Shown here: positions 19,191 through 29,756 of the stretch, in pieces
Numbering within the stretch: position 1 is the stretch's first letter
How the letters are laid out: each line of letters starts with the position of its first letter
From: Collinsella sp. TM09-10AT
GTDB taxonomy: Bacteria > Actinomycetota > Coriobacteriia > Coriobacteriales > Coriobacteriaceae
Assembly (NCBI RefSeq): GCF_003436275.1
Contig: NZ_QSOP01000001.1
Span: 1 to 64,000, forward strand
Direction: 5' to 3'
Length of the DNA: 64,000 bases
Program-made: the position numbers and the translations under genes
Notes under the pieces: generated by a model
The model's input: only the letters and a program-made list of their open reading frames with translations
Database searches by the model: none
What the model was told of the DNA's origin: nothing

Positions 19191-19287
19191 TTAGACGGGA
19201 TATCTTCGGTCGCCCTCGCGCTGATGCGGTAGGTGCGGTACAGTTAACGGGTTACAGGCAGTGTTTACGCAAGGAGTACACGAGCAC

Positions 19288-20706
19288 ATGGCTGATTCCC
19301 AGACTGCAACCTCCGCGCCCGAGTTTAAGAGCGCCCACTTTATCGGTATCGGCGGCGCCGGCATGAGCGGCATCGCCCTCGTTCTGCACGAGCGCGGTTA
19401 TGCCGTTACCGGCTCCGACCTTAAGACGTCACGTTATATCCGCCAGCTTACCCGCGCTGGTGTGAAGGTGCATGTGGGCCATGAGGCCGCCACGATCGAC
19501 GAGGTCAAGCCCGACGTGGTTGTTGTCTCCACCGCTATTCCGGAGTCCAACCCTGAACTCGTGCGTGCTCGCGAGCTTGGTATTCCCGTGTGGCCCCGTG
19601 CCAAGATGCTCTCTGCTTTGGGCCACGGCTACACCACCGTCGCTGTTGCCGGCACGCATGGCAAGACCACCACGTCTTCGATGTGTGCCACCATGCTCGA
19701 CCGCATGGGTCTGGATCCGAGCTTCTTGATCGGCGGCATCGTTGAGGGCTATGACACGAACGGCAAGAACGGCTCGGGCGACTACTTTGTCGCCGAGGCC
19801 GACGAGTCCGACAGCTCCTTCCTGTTCCTGAACCCCAACGTAGTCATTGTGACCAACGTCGAGGCCGACCACCTCGATCACTACTCGGGTATCGAGGAGA
19901 TCGAGGCAACTTTCGCCAAATTCATGAGCCTGGTGGGCGAGGACGGCACCGTCATCGTCTGCGGTGAGGACCCGCATCTGGTCGAGCTCGCCAAGTCGAC
20001 GGGCCGTCACGTGCTTTCCTACGGCTTTGCCGAGAGCAACGACATCGTCTGCATGCACCCGGATGTCAAGGGCATCCAGAGTGACTTTATCGTTCGCTTT
20101 GAGGACGGCACTGAGCGCGCTGTGGAGATCAAGAGCAATCCCGGTCGCCACAACATGCTCAACGCCACGGCGGTGCTCACCGTCGCCCATGTCCTGGGCC
20201 TTGACATCGACGCCGCCGCCAAGGCGCTCTCGAGCTTTGAGGGCGTCCGCCGTCGCTTTACCCACGTGGGCGATATCGATGGCATCACCGTGGTCGATGA
20301 TTACGGCCATCACCCCACCGAGATCAAGGCGACGCTTGCTGCCGCTTCGTCGCTGGGTTACAAGCACGTCGACGTCGTGTTCCAGCCGCACCGCTATTCG
20401 CGCCTGCAGGCCCTGTGCGACGACTTTGCCGATGCATTTGCCAATGCCGATAAACTGCTGCTGATTGATGTGTTCTCGGCTGGCGAGATGCCCATTCCGG
20501 GTGTCACCTCTAAGATGCTCGCCGATACCGTGCGCGCCAAGCATCCTGGCAAGGAGGTCGTGTACTGCTCCAGCCGTCTTGAGCTCAATCAGGAGCTCGA
20601 GCAGATGGTGGGCGAGGGCGACCTGCTGCTCACCATGGGTGCCGGCGACGTTACGACCGTCGGTCCCGAGTTCATTGAGTATCTGACTGCCAAGAAAGAC
20701 GCTTAA
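19288..20706 (+). CDS. murC: UDP-N-acetylmuramate--L-alanine ligase
   Basis: 472 residues. Opens with FIGIGGAGMSGIALVLHERG; ATP site GTHGKTTTSSM near 121; EADESDSSFL and TNVEADHLDHY follow; the third domain has VDDYGHHPTEIKATL and FQPHRYSR. It adds the first L-Ala to UDP-MurNAc. CAAGGAG at 19269-19275 favours ATG 19288 over the upstream in-frame codon at 19261. About 97 bases separate it from murG, with a possible TACAGT -10 box there. Confidence 0.96.
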   Translation: MADSQTATSAPEFKSAHFIGIGGAGMSGIALVLHERGYAVTGSDLKTSRYIRQLTRAGVKVHVGHEAATIDEVKPDVVVVSTAIPESNPELVRARELGIPVWPRAKMLSALGHGYTTVAVAGTHGKTTTSSMCATMLDRMGLDPSFLIGGIVEGYDTNGKNGSGDYFVAEADESDSSFLFLNPNVVIVTNVEADHLDHYSGIEEIEATFAKFMSLVGEDGTVIVCGEDPHLVELAKSTGRHVLSYGFAESNDIVCMHPDVKGIQSDFIVRFEDGTERAVEIKSNPGRHNMLNATAVLTVAHVLGLDIDAAAKALSSFEGVRRRFTHVGDIDGITVVDDYGHHPTEIKATLAAASSLGYKHVDVVFQPHRYSRLQALCDDFADAFANADKLLLIDVFSAGEMPIPGVTSKMLADTVRAKHPGKEVVYCSSRLELNQELEQMVGEGDLLLTMGAGDVTTVGPEFIEYLTAKKDA

Positions 20707-20711
20707 GTCTA

Positions 20712-21623
20712 ATGGGTCTGTTTAACGCCGTCATGGCGCTCTCGGGCATGATCGACACGGATGTGATCGAGGACGAGCGCCTTGCGCGTCATACGAGCTA
20801 TCGTATCGGCGGCAAGGCCGACCTCTTTGTGACGTGCCATAGCTATCATGCCCTCCGCCGCGCCGTGGCGGTGCTCGATCGCGAGCAGGTGCCGTGGGTC
20901 ATCATCGGCAAGGGCTCCAATCTGCTGGTTGCCGATGGCGGTTATCGCGGTGCCGTCATTTCGCTCGGACGTGAGTTCCAGCGCACGGTTGTTGCCGATG
21001 ACGGTTGTACGCTGACGGTCGGTGCGGGCGTGATGTTTGCGCGCCTGGTCAACGATGCCCTGTCGCGTAGCCTCTCGGGCCTTGAGTTTGCCGTTGGCAT
21101 TCCCGGTTCGGTCGGCGGTGCGATATCTATGAATGCCGGCACGCGGACCGAGTGGATTGGCTCGCTGGTTGAGGATGTCGTAACGTTTGACCCGGCATCC
21201 GGTATCAAGCATTATGCGGGGTCCGAGATCTCTTGGGGCTACCGCGAATGTAGCCTTCCCCGCAATGAGATCATCCTCGAGTGCGTGCTCAAGCTTAAAC
21301 CGGCGCCCAAGGCCGACATTCGCGAGCGCATGGAGCGGTACCTTACAAGGCGCAAGCGTACGCAGCCCATGGGTCGCGCATCCTGCGGGTCTGTCTTTCG
21401 CAACCCGCCCGATGCGAGTGTGGGCAAGCTTATCGAGGATTGTGGATTAAAGGGTTTTTCGATTGGCGGCGCGGAAGTTTCGCCCGTTCACGCTAATTTT
21501 ATCGTTAATAACGGAACTGCCTCGGCCGATGACGTTGCCGCGGTTATCAGACATGTGCACGGAAAGGTGAGGGAGGCGTATGGCATCGAGCTCAGACCGG
21601 AAGTTAAATTCCTCGGCTTCTAG
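20712..21623 (+). CDS. murB: UDP-N-acetylenolpyruvoylglucosamine reductase
   Basis: 303 residues, FAD-binding. SYRIGGKADL, GKGSNLLVADGGYRGAVI and GIPGSVGGAISMNAGTR form the FAD domain. ASCGSVFRNP holds the proton-donor Ser, and the GGAEVSPVHANFIVN end is typical of type II MurB. It makes UDP-MurNAc from the enolpyruvyl precursor using NADPH. It begins five bases after murC, and its last 44 bases overlap ftsQ in another frame. Confidence 0.96.
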   Translation: MGLFNAVMALSGMIDTDVIEDERLARHTSYRIGGKADLFVTCHSYHALRRAVAVLDREQVPWVIIGKGSNLLVADGGYRGAVISLGREFQRTVVADDGCTLTVGAGVMFARLVNDALSRSLSGLEFAVGIPGSVGGAISMNAGTRTEWIGSLVEDVVTFDPASGIKHYAGSEISWGYRECSLPRNEIILECVLKLKPAPKADIRERMERYLTRRKRTQPMGRASCGSVFRNPPDASVGKLIEDCGLKGFSIGGAEVSPVHANFIVNNGTASADDVAAVIRHVHGKVREAYGIELRPEVKFLGF

Positions 21624-22836
21624 AGCATCGAAACCCACCTTCCGCCGCGCCGGAGGGCGTTCCGGCGCGCCTGCCAAACCTCAACGCAATACCGTCGCGC
21701 ACTCTAAGTCTGTCGGGCATGCTCGACAGACCAGTCGTCCGGTCGTCGGCTCGCAGCTCGGTAATCGTCCGGCCGCAAAAAAGTCCTCGCGTCCCTCGGT
21801 GACGTCAAAGCCTGTTATGGGCGCCAAGCCTGCCCGTCCCATGGCAGCTCCCAAGCCCTCGACGGGAACTAAAGCGGCGCGTCCAGGTCTCACGCTGGGC
21901 GCATTGAAACCGCGCTCGCTGACATCGGTGCCGGCTACCGCCAAGAAGCCTTCGAGTAAAAAAGGTTTCAACCCGTTATCTTCACTTGGAGCGATGGCAA
22001 ATAAAACATCAGACGCCGCTTCTGTCGTTACAGGCAAAGGCAAAATCGTGGGCGGCGTTCTGGCCGTCTTGGCCGTGCTCGTCGTCGTTGCCATCGTGGT
22101 GATCAACTCTGGACTGTTTACTGCCACTGATATTCAGATTCAAGGCAGCGAGCATGTGACGAAGCACGATGCTATCCAGCTGATCGACTTGCCCGAGGGA
22201 ACGTCGCTTTTTAACGTCGATCCCGACCAGATTACCGAGGATCTCAAGCAGAACCCGTGGGTTTCGGGCGTGGATGTCCAGCGCCAGTTTCCCCATACGC
22301 TTATCATCACGCCGACGGAGCGTAAAGTTATCGCCATTGCGTATATCAGCTCCGACGACCTTGCCTGGGCTATCGGAGACGATGACACCTGGATCGCCCC
22401 GCTGTCGACGTCGGTCGAAGTGGACGACCAGGGCAACGTCATCACGACAGGGCAGGGCTCAAATACCTTGACCGGAATCGATGCCGCGCTGGCGCTCGCC
22501 AAGCATTATGGCGCGGTGTTGTTGACTGATGTCTCGGCGGATGTCGCTCCGGTTTCCGGCCAGGCGGTGAACTCCAAAGCCGTTAAGGCCGGCCTGGATT
22601 ATGTGCGTGGTTTTTCGAGCGAGTTCTTGGGACAAGTCAAGGATATTTCCACGCCTTCGGTCGAAGCCATCTCGGCAAACCTCAATAACGGCATTGAGGT
22701 GTCGCTGGGCGATTCGGACGATATCGCCAAGAAGGAACGCGTAGTCACCAAGTTGCTTTCGCAGGTAGAGGGCGTAACGTATATCAATGTGCGCTCTCCG
22801 GGCAACTACACATTTAGGAATGCTCCGACCTCGTAG
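21580..22836 (+). CDS. ftsQ: Cell division protein FtsQ/DivIB
   Basis: 418 residues. A long basic, Pro/Ser/Lys-rich cytoplasmic region (1-145), one membrane segment (about 155-175), a POTRA domain (FTATDIQIQGSEHVTKHDAIQLIDLPEGTSLFNVD onward) and a beta domain to the end. FtsQ is a scaffold of the divisome. GTGAGGGAGGCGT precedes the ATG, which lies 44 bases inside murB, so both frames are read. The cytoplasmic tail is longer than in most FtsQ. Confidence 0.9.
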   Translation: MASSSDRKLNSSASRASKPTFRRAGGRSGAPAKPQRNTVAHSKSVGHARQTSRPVVGSQLGNRPAAKKSSRPSVTSKPVMGAKPARPMAAPKPSTGTKAARPGLTLGALKPRSLTSVPATAKKPSSKKGFNPLSSLGAMANKTSDAASVVTGKGKIVGGVLAVLAVLVVVAIVVINSGLFTATDIQIQGSEHVTKHDAIQLIDLPEGTSLFNVDPDQITEDLKQNPWVSGVDVQRQFPHTLIITPTERKVIAIAYISSDDLAWAIGDDDTWIAPLSTSVEVDDQGNVITTGQGSNTLTGIDAALALAKHYGAVLLTDVSADVAPVSGQAVNSKAVKAGLDYVRGFSSEFLGQVKDISTPSVEAISANLNNGIEVSLGDSDDIAKKERVVTKLLSQVEGVTYINVRSPGNYTFRNAPTS

Positions 22837-23035
22837 CGCTGGTTGATGCTTTGTTGAGGGGCCATACCACGCCGTTTATCTGGTTTGTTTGGTTTTCACG
22901 GTCAATTATTTGACTGATACGTTCATAATGTGCAAACATAATACGGTTTACCTTTGCATTTACTTTCAACCTGAAGGTTAATGTGCGCAGGGGTCGACCC
23001 ATGCTATGGCTATAACCTTTGTTCGGAGGACCGAC
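22837..23035 (+). promoter_or_regulatory. ftsZ leader region
   Basis: This 199-base gap is AT-richer than its surroundings. It carries TTGACT (22910-22915) and CATAAT boxes at 22924 and 22937, but none with clean 17-base spacing. An AACCTGAAGGTT palindrome is near 22968-22979. An independent ftsZ promoter is likely, as in many bacteria, but its exact position is unclear. Confidence 0.45.
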
Positions 23036-24190
23036 ATGCACGAGACAGAGATCAACAACTACCTTGCCGTCATTAAGGTGGTCGGCGTCGGCGGCGGCGG
23101 TACCAACGCGGTCAATCGAATGATCGAAGAGGGCATCCGCGGCGTCGAGTTTGTTGCCATCAACACCGATGCTCAGGCGCTCGCGATCTCTGATGCCGAT
23201 ATCAAGGTGCACATCGGCACCGACCTTACCCGCGGCCTGGGCGCCGGCGCCAATCCCGAGGTTGGCCGCAAGGCTGCCGATGAGTCCCGCGATGACATTG
23301 CCGAGGCGCTCGCTGGCGCCGACATGGTGTTCATCACCTGCGGCGAGGGCGGTGGTACCGGTACCGGCGCCGCTCCCATCGTTGCCGATATCGCGATGAA
23401 CGAGGTCGGCGCACTGACCGTCGCCGTCGTGACCAAGCCCTTCACCTTCGAGGGCCGCAAGCGCAAGAAGAGCGCCGAGGAGGGCATCAAGACCCTCTCC
23501 GATTGCGTCGACACCATGATCGTTATCCCTAACGACAAGCTGCTCGACATCGCCGAGAAGAAGACCACCATGCTCGAGGCCTTCGCGATTGCCGATGGCG
23601 TCCTTTCCCAGGGCACCCAGGGCATCACCGACCTCATCACCGTCCCCGGTATCATCAACCTTGACTTCGCTGACGTTAAGACCATCATGAAGCAGGCCGG
23701 TACCGCCATGATGGGCATCGGCACCGCTTCTGGGGACACCCGTGCCGTCGACGCCGCCCAGCAGGCTATTTCCAGCCCGCTGCTCGAGAGCTCCATCGAT
23801 GGCGCCACGCGCGTCCTGCTTTCCATCGCCGGCTCCAAGGACCTGGGCATCCAGGAGATCAGCGACGCCGCCGACGTTGTCGCCAATGCCGTCGACCCCG
23901 AGGCCAACATCATCTTTGGTACCGTTGTTGACGAGTCCCTGGGCGACCAGGTGCGCATCACCGTTATTGCCACGGGCTTCTCTGATTCCAACGTCAACCG
24001 TCAGGATGAGCTCTTTGCTGCTCAGCAGTCTCAGAGCAAGGCCGCTGCCTCCGCTGAGCCGCAGCGCACTGCTCCGGCTGCCAGCCCGGCTCAGGCTGCT
24101 CCGACTCGCAACGTCGGTGGTACCGAGCTGCCCAACTTTGGCAACGACCAGTTTGAGCTTCCCGACTTCCTCAAGCGCGGCAGCTTCTAG
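23036..24190 (+). CDS. ftsZ: Cell division protein FtsZ
   Basis: 384 residues. GTP-binding fold with [14 protein letters not shown] and the tubulin signature [10 protein letters not shown] near 105. The T7 region and the [11 protein letters not shown] segment are intact. A Ser/Ala/Pro-rich linker leads to the conserved tail [20 protein letters not shown], which binds SepF or FtsA. No ftsA is in the cluster; SepF, encoded further on, is the expected membrane anchor. GGAGGACCGAC places the start at ATG 23036, not the upstream in-frame codon at 23006. Confidence 0.98.
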   Translation: MHETEINNYLAVIKVVGVGGGGTNAVNRMIEEGIRGVEFVAINTDAQALAISDADIKVHIGTDLTRGLGAGANPEVGRKAADESRDDIAEALAGADMVFITCGEGGGTGTGAAPIVADIAMNEVGALTVAVVTKPFTFEGRKRKKSAEEGIKTLSDCVDTMIVIPNDKLLDIAEKKTTMLEAFAIADGVLSQGTQGITDLITVPGIINLDFADVKTIMKQAGTAMMGIGTASGDTRAVDAAQQAISSPLLESSIDGATRVLLSIAGSKDLGIQEISDAADVVANAVDPEANIIFGTVVDESLGDQVRITVIATGFSDSNVNRQDELFAAQQSQSKAAASAEPQRTAPAASPAQAAPTRNVGGTELPNFGNDQFELPDFLKRGSF

Positions 24191-24212
24191 TTCGTTTTTT
24201 CAACGACCTGCA

Positions 24213-24244
24213 CGGGGTGTGTCCATTTGGATGCACCCCGTTTT
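24213..24244 (+). terminator. Terminator after ftsZ
   Basis: CGGGGTGTGTCC (24213-24224) pairs with GGATGCACCCCG (24229-24240), followed by TTTT. It ends the main dcw transcript before pgeF. Confidence 0.85.
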
Positions 24245-24399
24245 GTTTCTCGTTTGTAAACGAAAGCCTCCAATCTCCTTACGTTCCCTTTACGTTTGGT
24301 CCCTACCGCTGCGGGTATCCTTTTAAGGAAGTATGGCAGCCGTATGACGCGGACTGCTGCGGCGTCGCCGCGATACTTGTGTTATTAGGAGGCTTTAGT

Positions 24400-25200
24400 A
24401 TGGCAGCACGTGCGGACAACGTTTCGCGTGTCGACCATGATGGAGTTACGTTGGTAGAGGGCGCGACGCACGATGTTCGCTTTGCCTTTACCGAGCGCAC
24501 CGGTGGCGTTTCCGAAGATGCGTACTCCTCGCTCAATCTGGGCTCGCATGTAGGCGATGACCCCTTTGCCGTTCAAGAAAATCGTCGCCGCGTGCTCGAG
24601 GCCATGGGGGCCGCTGAGTGCGAGCATAATCTGCTCGTGCCCAATCAAGTACATGGTGACCACGTCGTGACGGTGACCTCGAACGGCGCCGATGTTCTCG
24701 AGAACATTCGCGAGCAGATTGCCGAGGGCTGCGATGCCATCGTCTGCACGGCCCGTGAGGTGCCCGTGATGCTTTGCTTTGCCGATTGCGTTCCCGTGGT
24801 GCTGGTTGCTCCCAACGGTTTTGCCGTGGTGCATTCTGGCTGGAAGGGTACGATTGCGCGCATTTCCGCCAAGGCGTGCCAGGCGCTCTGCGAGGCGGCT
24901 GGTTGCAATGCGAGCGATGTTTCTGCCTATATCGGTCCCCATATCCTGGGTGACGAGTACGAGGTTTCCCAGGAGCTCATGGGCCGCTTTGCCGCCGAGT
25001 TCTCGTGCATCGATGCGGGCGCTTCTCGCATGCTCGATCTATCTGCCGCCATTCGTGAGGCGCTGGTAGATGTCGGTGTCGATGCGGATGGGATTGTGGA
25101 TACCCAGCTTTCGACCGTGCGTCAGAACGACCGCTTTTATTCCTACCGCAACGAGGGCGGCACCTGCGGGCGCCATGCTGCGACCGGCGTGATGCTATGA
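24400..25200 (+). CDS. pgeF: Peptidoglycan editing factor PgeF (YfiH/laccase domain)
   Basis: 266 residues of the CNF1/YfiH-like fold. The metal-site residues lie in VPVMLCFADCVPVVLVAP and FAVVHSGWKGT, with NQVHGDHV earlier and a C-terminal RQNDRFYSYRNEGGTCGRHA. In E. coli the homologue removes wrongly built peptidoglycan precursors; older names are laccase-domain or polyphenol oxidase. TTAGGAGG places the start at ATG 24400. Next to ftsZ as in most Gram-positives. Its stop overlaps the pstS start (ATGA), which is unusual. Confidence 0.92.
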   Translation: MAARADNVSRVDHDGVTLVEGATHDVRFAFTERTGGVSEDAYSSLNLGSHVGDDPFAVQENRRRVLEAMGAAECEHNLLVPNQVHGDHVVTVTSNGADVLENIREQIAEGCDAIVCTAREVPVMLCFADCVPVVLVAPNGFAVVHSGWKGTIARISAKACQALCEAAGCNASDVSAYIGPHILGDEYEVSQELMGRFAAEFSCIDAGASRMLDLSAAIREALVDVGVDADGIVDTQLSTVRQNDRFYSYRNEGGTCGRHAATGVML

Positions 25201-26033
25201 GAAAGATTGTATCGGTCCTGAGCGCCGCGGTGCTCACGCTCGCGCTGTGTGCCTGCTCCTCGGGCTCTTCTACGTCTTCTATCACCGTGGCCGGCTCGAC
25301 CACCTGCCTTCCCATTGCCGAGATCGCGGCCGAGGGCTTTAAGGAGGAAACCGGCACCGACGTGCTGGTTTCTGGCCTGGGCTCATCTGCTGGCATCGAA
25401 GCTGTTAGCGCCGGCACCGCCGATATCGCCAGCTCCTCTCGTGGCCTCAACGCCGATGAGCAAGACCTGGGCCTGACGCCTATCGTTATCGCACACGACG
25501 GCATCGCGGTCATCGTGAACGACGACAACCCGGTCGATAACCTCTCGACTGAACAGCTCCGCGATATCTATGCGGGCAAGATCACCAACTGGAAAGAGGT
25601 TGGTGGCGAGGACTTGAAGATTCAGGTTATTAACCGCGATGAGGCTTCCGGTACGCGTGAGGCTTTCCGCACCATCGTGATGGACGGCGCGCCGTTCGAT
25701 CGCCGCTCGGCCGTTCTTTCGGGTACGGGCCAGGTACGCGATGTCGTGTCTCGCTCTCGTGGTGCTATTGGCTACATCTCGCTGGGTTTTGTCGAGAGCC
25801 TCAACGCCAAGACTTCGGTCAAGGCCGTCTCGGTTAATCACGTCGAGGCGTCCGAGAAGACAGTCGCGAGTGGCGGTTATCCCATTTCCCGCGACCTCTA
25901 TTTCTTTGTGAAGGGAACGCCTTCGCAGCAAGCGCAGGATTACATCGACTACGTGACGTCCGAAAAGATGGACAAGCAGATTCGCGAGGCGGGCTTTATT
26001 CCCGTCACCAACGACGGGAAGGGGAGTGAGTAG
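25197..26033 (+). CDS. pstS: Phosphate ABC transporter substrate-binding lipoprotein
   Basis: 278 residues. Signal peptide with lipobox LCAC (Cys20 the likely lipid site), then the phosphate-binding fold: VAGSTTCLPIAEIAAEGF, SSAGIEAVSAGTADIASSSR, RDEASGTREAF and GAIGYISLGFV. It captures phosphate outside the membrane for PstCAB. It shares four bases with pgeF (ATGA), so translation of the two is probably coupled. Confidence 0.95.
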   Translation: MRKIVSVLSAAVLTLALCACSSGSSTSSITVAGSTTCLPIAEIAAEGFKEETGTDVLVSGLGSSAGIEAVSAGTADIASSSRGLNADEQDLGLTPIVIAHDGIAVIVNDDNPVDNLSTEQLRDIYAGKITNWKEVGGEDLKIQVINRDEASGTREAFRTIVMDGAPFDRRSAVLSGTGQVRDVVSRSRGAIGYISLGFVESLNAKTSVKAVSVNHVEASEKTVASGGYPISRDLYFFVKGTPSQQAQDYIDYVTSEKMDKQIREAGFIPVTNDGKGSE

Positions 26034-26034
26034 C

Positions 26035-26961
26035 ATGGAGGCACAGGAAAACTCCCAGACCGAGCAGACTGCTCGGGCACCCAAAAAGCGCGAGCTGGCG
26101 CTCGTGTCACGCAGCACTTATATCAAGGAGAAGGCGCTACAGTGGATCTTCTTCGCCTGCGCATTCTTGGCGGTCGTCACCGTCATCCTGATCTTTGTCT
26201 TCACCACGTACTCGGCCCTGCCCGTCTTTACCGATATTGGCCTGGCGGACTTCTTTAGCTTTACATGGGCTCCTTCCGAGGGGCATTACGGCATCATGTC
26301 TCTGCTGGCCGGCTCAGGTCTGGTGACCGTCGGTGCCCTTGCCATGGGCGTACCGTTGGGTGTGGGCACAGCCGTGTATCTGGTCGAGATTGCCAGCAAG
26401 CGCGTGCGCAAGCTCATCAGCCCTGCCGTCGACCTGCTGGCGGGTATTCCCTCCATCATCTACGGCTTCTTCGGCATGATCATCATCCGCCCGTTTATCG
26501 CGCAGCTGACCGGCGGTCTTGGGTTTGGTGCCCTGACGGCGTGGTTCGTGCTTGCCATCATGATCGTCCCCACGATCACGACACTCACCATCGATGCCCT
26601 TAACTCCATCCCCATGGGCATCCGCGAGGCATCCTATGCCATGGGTGCCACCAAATGGCAGACCATCTATAAGGTCGTGCTGCCCGCGGCCAAGCTGGGT
26701 ATCGTGGACGCCATCGTGCTGGGCATGGGTCGCGCTATCGGCGAGACCATGGCCGTGCTTATGGTCGTGGGTAACGCTCCGGTCATTCCGGATAGCATCT
26801 CGAGCCCCATCTCGACGCTCACGAGCCAGATCGCGCTCGACATGAGCTATTCCTCGGGTCTGCACCGCTCGGCGCTGTTTGGCATGGGCGTGGTCCTGTT
26901 TATCATCTCCGCTGCGCTGGTGGGCATCGTCCGTCTGATTTCCAAGAAGAAGAGGGGGTAG
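26035..26961 (+). CDS. pstC: Phosphate ABC transporter permease PstC
   Basis: 308 residues, six membrane segments, with the binding-protein-dependent permease EAA-type loop ASYAMGATKWQTIYKVVLPAAKLGI near 200-224 and IGETMAVLMVVGNAP after it. It pairs with PstA to form the channel. GGGGAGTGAGTAGC precedes ATG 26035, two bases after the pstS stop. Confidence 0.94.
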   Translation: MEAQENSQTEQTARAPKKRELALVSRSTYIKEKALQWIFFACAFLAVVTVILIFVFTTYSALPVFTDIGLADFFSFTWAPSEGHYGIMSLLAGSGLVTVGALAMGVPLGVGTAVYLVEIASKRVRKLISPAVDLLAGIPSIIYGFFGMIIIRPFIAQLTGGLGFGALTAWFVLAIMIVPTITTLTIDALNSIPMGIREASYAMGATKWQTIYKVVLPAAKLGIVDAIVLGMGRAIGETMAVLMVVGNAPVIPDSISSPISTLTSQIALDMSYSSGLHRSALFGMGVVLFIISAALVGIVRLISKKKRG

Positions 26962-26964
26962 GCT

Positions 26965-27870
26965 ATGTCCGATTCCGTTGACACGACGGTCGATACGACC
27001 TCGTCGCGCGAGCGCATCAAGCGTGCCCTTTCCCACGGCAAGAAGGGCCGCATCAACAAGGACCTGTCCAACAAGATCATGCTTGGCGTGTTCCGTGCCG
27101 CGGCATACATCACCACGCTGGTGCTGGTCGCTATCATCGCCTACGTGGTCATTAACGGCCTGCCGCATATCTCGCTCGACTTTATCTTCGGTTGGCCCCA
27201 GGGCGTCAACGCCGAGGGCGGCATTTGGCCGACGATCGTCTCGACCGTCTATGTGACGGCGCTCGCCATGCTTATCTGCACGCCGATCGCTGTGCTGGCA
27301 GCCGTCTATCTGGCCGAGTACGCCAAGCAGGGCAAGGTCGTCGACATCATTCGTTATGCTGCCGATGCCCTAGCCTCGGTGCCCTCCATCGTTATGGGCC
27401 TGTTTGGCTACGCCTTGTTTGTCGAGGCCATGGGCCTGGGTCTTTCGATGGTCTCTGCCGCTCTGGCACTTGCGCTCTTGATGCTTCCCATCGTCATGCG
27501 CACCACCGAGGAAGCCATCCGCGCCGTTCCGCGCTATATCCGTTGGGGCGCATATGGTCTGGGCGCCACCAAGTGGCAGGTCGTCTCCAAGATCGTGCTT
27601 CCTTCTGCCTTTGGCCGCATCGCCACCGGCATTGTCCTTGCCATCGGCCGCGCCATCGGCGAGACCGCCGTGGTGCTCTACACCATGGGTCAGGCCATCA
27701 ACCTGCCTATTTCGCCGCTCGATTCCGGTCGTCCCATGACCGTTCACCTTTATCTGCTCGCCAATGACGGCATCAACATGAACGCAGCCTACGGCACCGC
27801 GCTTTTGCTGATGGCGATTATTCTGGCCTTCAACCTGTTTGCGCGCTATCTGTCGCGCAAGCGCCGCTAG
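26965..27870 (+). CDS. pstA: Phosphate ABC transporter permease PstA
   Basis: 301 residues, six membrane segments, with permease loop GAYGLGATKWQVVSKIVLP near 192-210 and IGETAVVLYTMGQAIN. A charged cytoplasmic N-terminal stretch of about 40 residues precedes the first membrane segment. AGGGGGTAGGCT gives a good ribosome site, immediately after pstC. Confidence 0.94.
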   Translation: MSDSVDTTVDTTSSRERIKRALSHGKKGRINKDLSNKIMLGVFRAAAYITTLVLVAIIAYVVINGLPHISLDFIFGWPQGVNAEGGIWPTIVSTVYVTALAMLICTPIAVLAAVYLAEYAKQGKVVDIIRYAADALASVPSIVMGLFGYALFVEAMGLGLSMVSAALALALLMLPIVMRTTEEAIRAVPRYIRWGAYGLGATKWQVVSKIVLPSAFGRIATGIVLAIGRAIGETAVVLYTMGQAINLPISPLDSGRPMTVHLYLLANDGINMNAAYGTALLLMAIILAFNLFARYLSRKRR

Positions 27871-27882
27871 TTAAGGAGTCCC

Positions 27883-28686
<804 letters not shown>

Positions 28687-28778
28687 TCGGTGCGACTAGT
28701 CCCAAGCCGATCGGACCTGGTCCGGTGCGTATTCACTGTGCGGGCGGCATGACCGCACCCAACTGATTGGAGTGAACC

Positions 28779-29636
28779 ATGCGCAAACTGTTTTCCCGTC
28801 AGCTCATCGAGGCCCGTCACGAGATGCTGAGCATCTATGAGGCCGTCGATCTGGCCCTCCACGATGCCGTAAAGGCCTACGCGACCGACGATCGCAAGCT
28901 CGCCACCAAGACCAAGAAGCGCACGCTTTCGATTGACGCGCGCTGCGCCAACCTGGAGGCCGTGTGCTACAACCTGATCGCTACGCAGTCGCCGGTCGCC
29001 TCCGACTTCCGCTTGTTGCAGACAATCATCTACGTCGACTTTAACCTGCAGCGCATGACCGATAAGGTTCGCCAGATCTGCCGCGCCACGCGTCACATGG
29101 TCAAGGCCGACATCTCGCTGCCTCAGGAGCTTGTGGCCCTGGTTGAAGCCGAGGCCGAGGCTGTCTATCAGGTGCTGGGTTCGTCGCTTTCTGCGCTCGT
29201 CACCAACGACATGTCCATCATCTGTAATCTGGCCGTCGAGGACGAGCCGGTGCATGCGGCGTACGAGAAGTTCTTCCGTACCTTCAACCGCATGGACACG
29301 GGCGATTTTATGGACGACGACAGTAACTATGACGATCTACGCCGTGCCATCATGGTTTCGCGCTACCTCGATCGTATCGCTTCGATTTCCATCGATGCCG
29401 CCTGTCGTCTGACCTTCCTTTTGACCGGCCAGCGCATGACTGCCGGCGATATCGCCCGCACGGACGAGGACGAGCTCGAGAGCATGCGCGTGCCTTCGGG
29501 CGAGGGCGTCATCATGAGGCCTGCCGTCGATGCACACTATGTTGCCAAAGTGCCCGCTAACGAGGTGAGCGAGGGTCTCCGCTACCTGCTCGAGCACCTC
29601 GAGGACGAGGACGATTCCGAGGACGACGAGGAGTAG
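28779..29636 (+). CDS. phoU: Phosphate regulator PhoU
   Basis: 285 residues, longer than the usual 215-240 owing to a Glu/Asp-rich tail (EDEDDSEDDEE). Two PhoU three-helix repeats are recognisable, the first with LLQTIIYVDFNLQRMTDKVRQIC and the second with RRAIMVSRYLDRIASISIDA. PhoU modulates PstSCAB and phosphate sensing. It follows pstB by 92 bases, and no PhoR/PhoB pair is in the window. Confidence 0.93.
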   Translation: MRKLFSRQLIEARHEMLSIYEAVDLALHDAVKAYATDDRKLATKTKKRTLSIDARCANLEAVCYNLIATQSPVASDFRLLQTIIYVDFNLQRMTDKVRQICRATRHMVKADISLPQELVALVEAEAEAVYQVLGSSLSALVTNDMSIICNLAVEDEPVHAAYEKFFRTFNRMDTGDFMDDDSNYDDLRRAIMVSRYLDRIASISIDAACRLTFLLTGQRMTAGDIARTDEDELESMRVPSGEGVIMRPAVDAHYVAKVPANEVSEGLRYLLEHLEDEDDSEDDEE

Positions 29637-29674
29637 GGTGGCCCCGTTCGTCGAAAGATTGTAAATACCTATGT

Positions 29675-29708
29675 GAGCGCGGCCTTGCGGATGCGGGGCC
29701 GCGCTCTT
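29675..29708 (+). terminator. Terminator after phoU
   Basis: GAGCGCGGCC (29675-29684) and GGCCGCGCTC (29697-29706) form a perfect 10-bp stem followed by TTGC. It separates the phosphate operon from the resumed division genes. Confidence 0.7.
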
Positions 29709-29756
29709 GCGTTAGCATGGGACTACTTGTTTGGCTGTCAGCGGAGGCGATTGGCA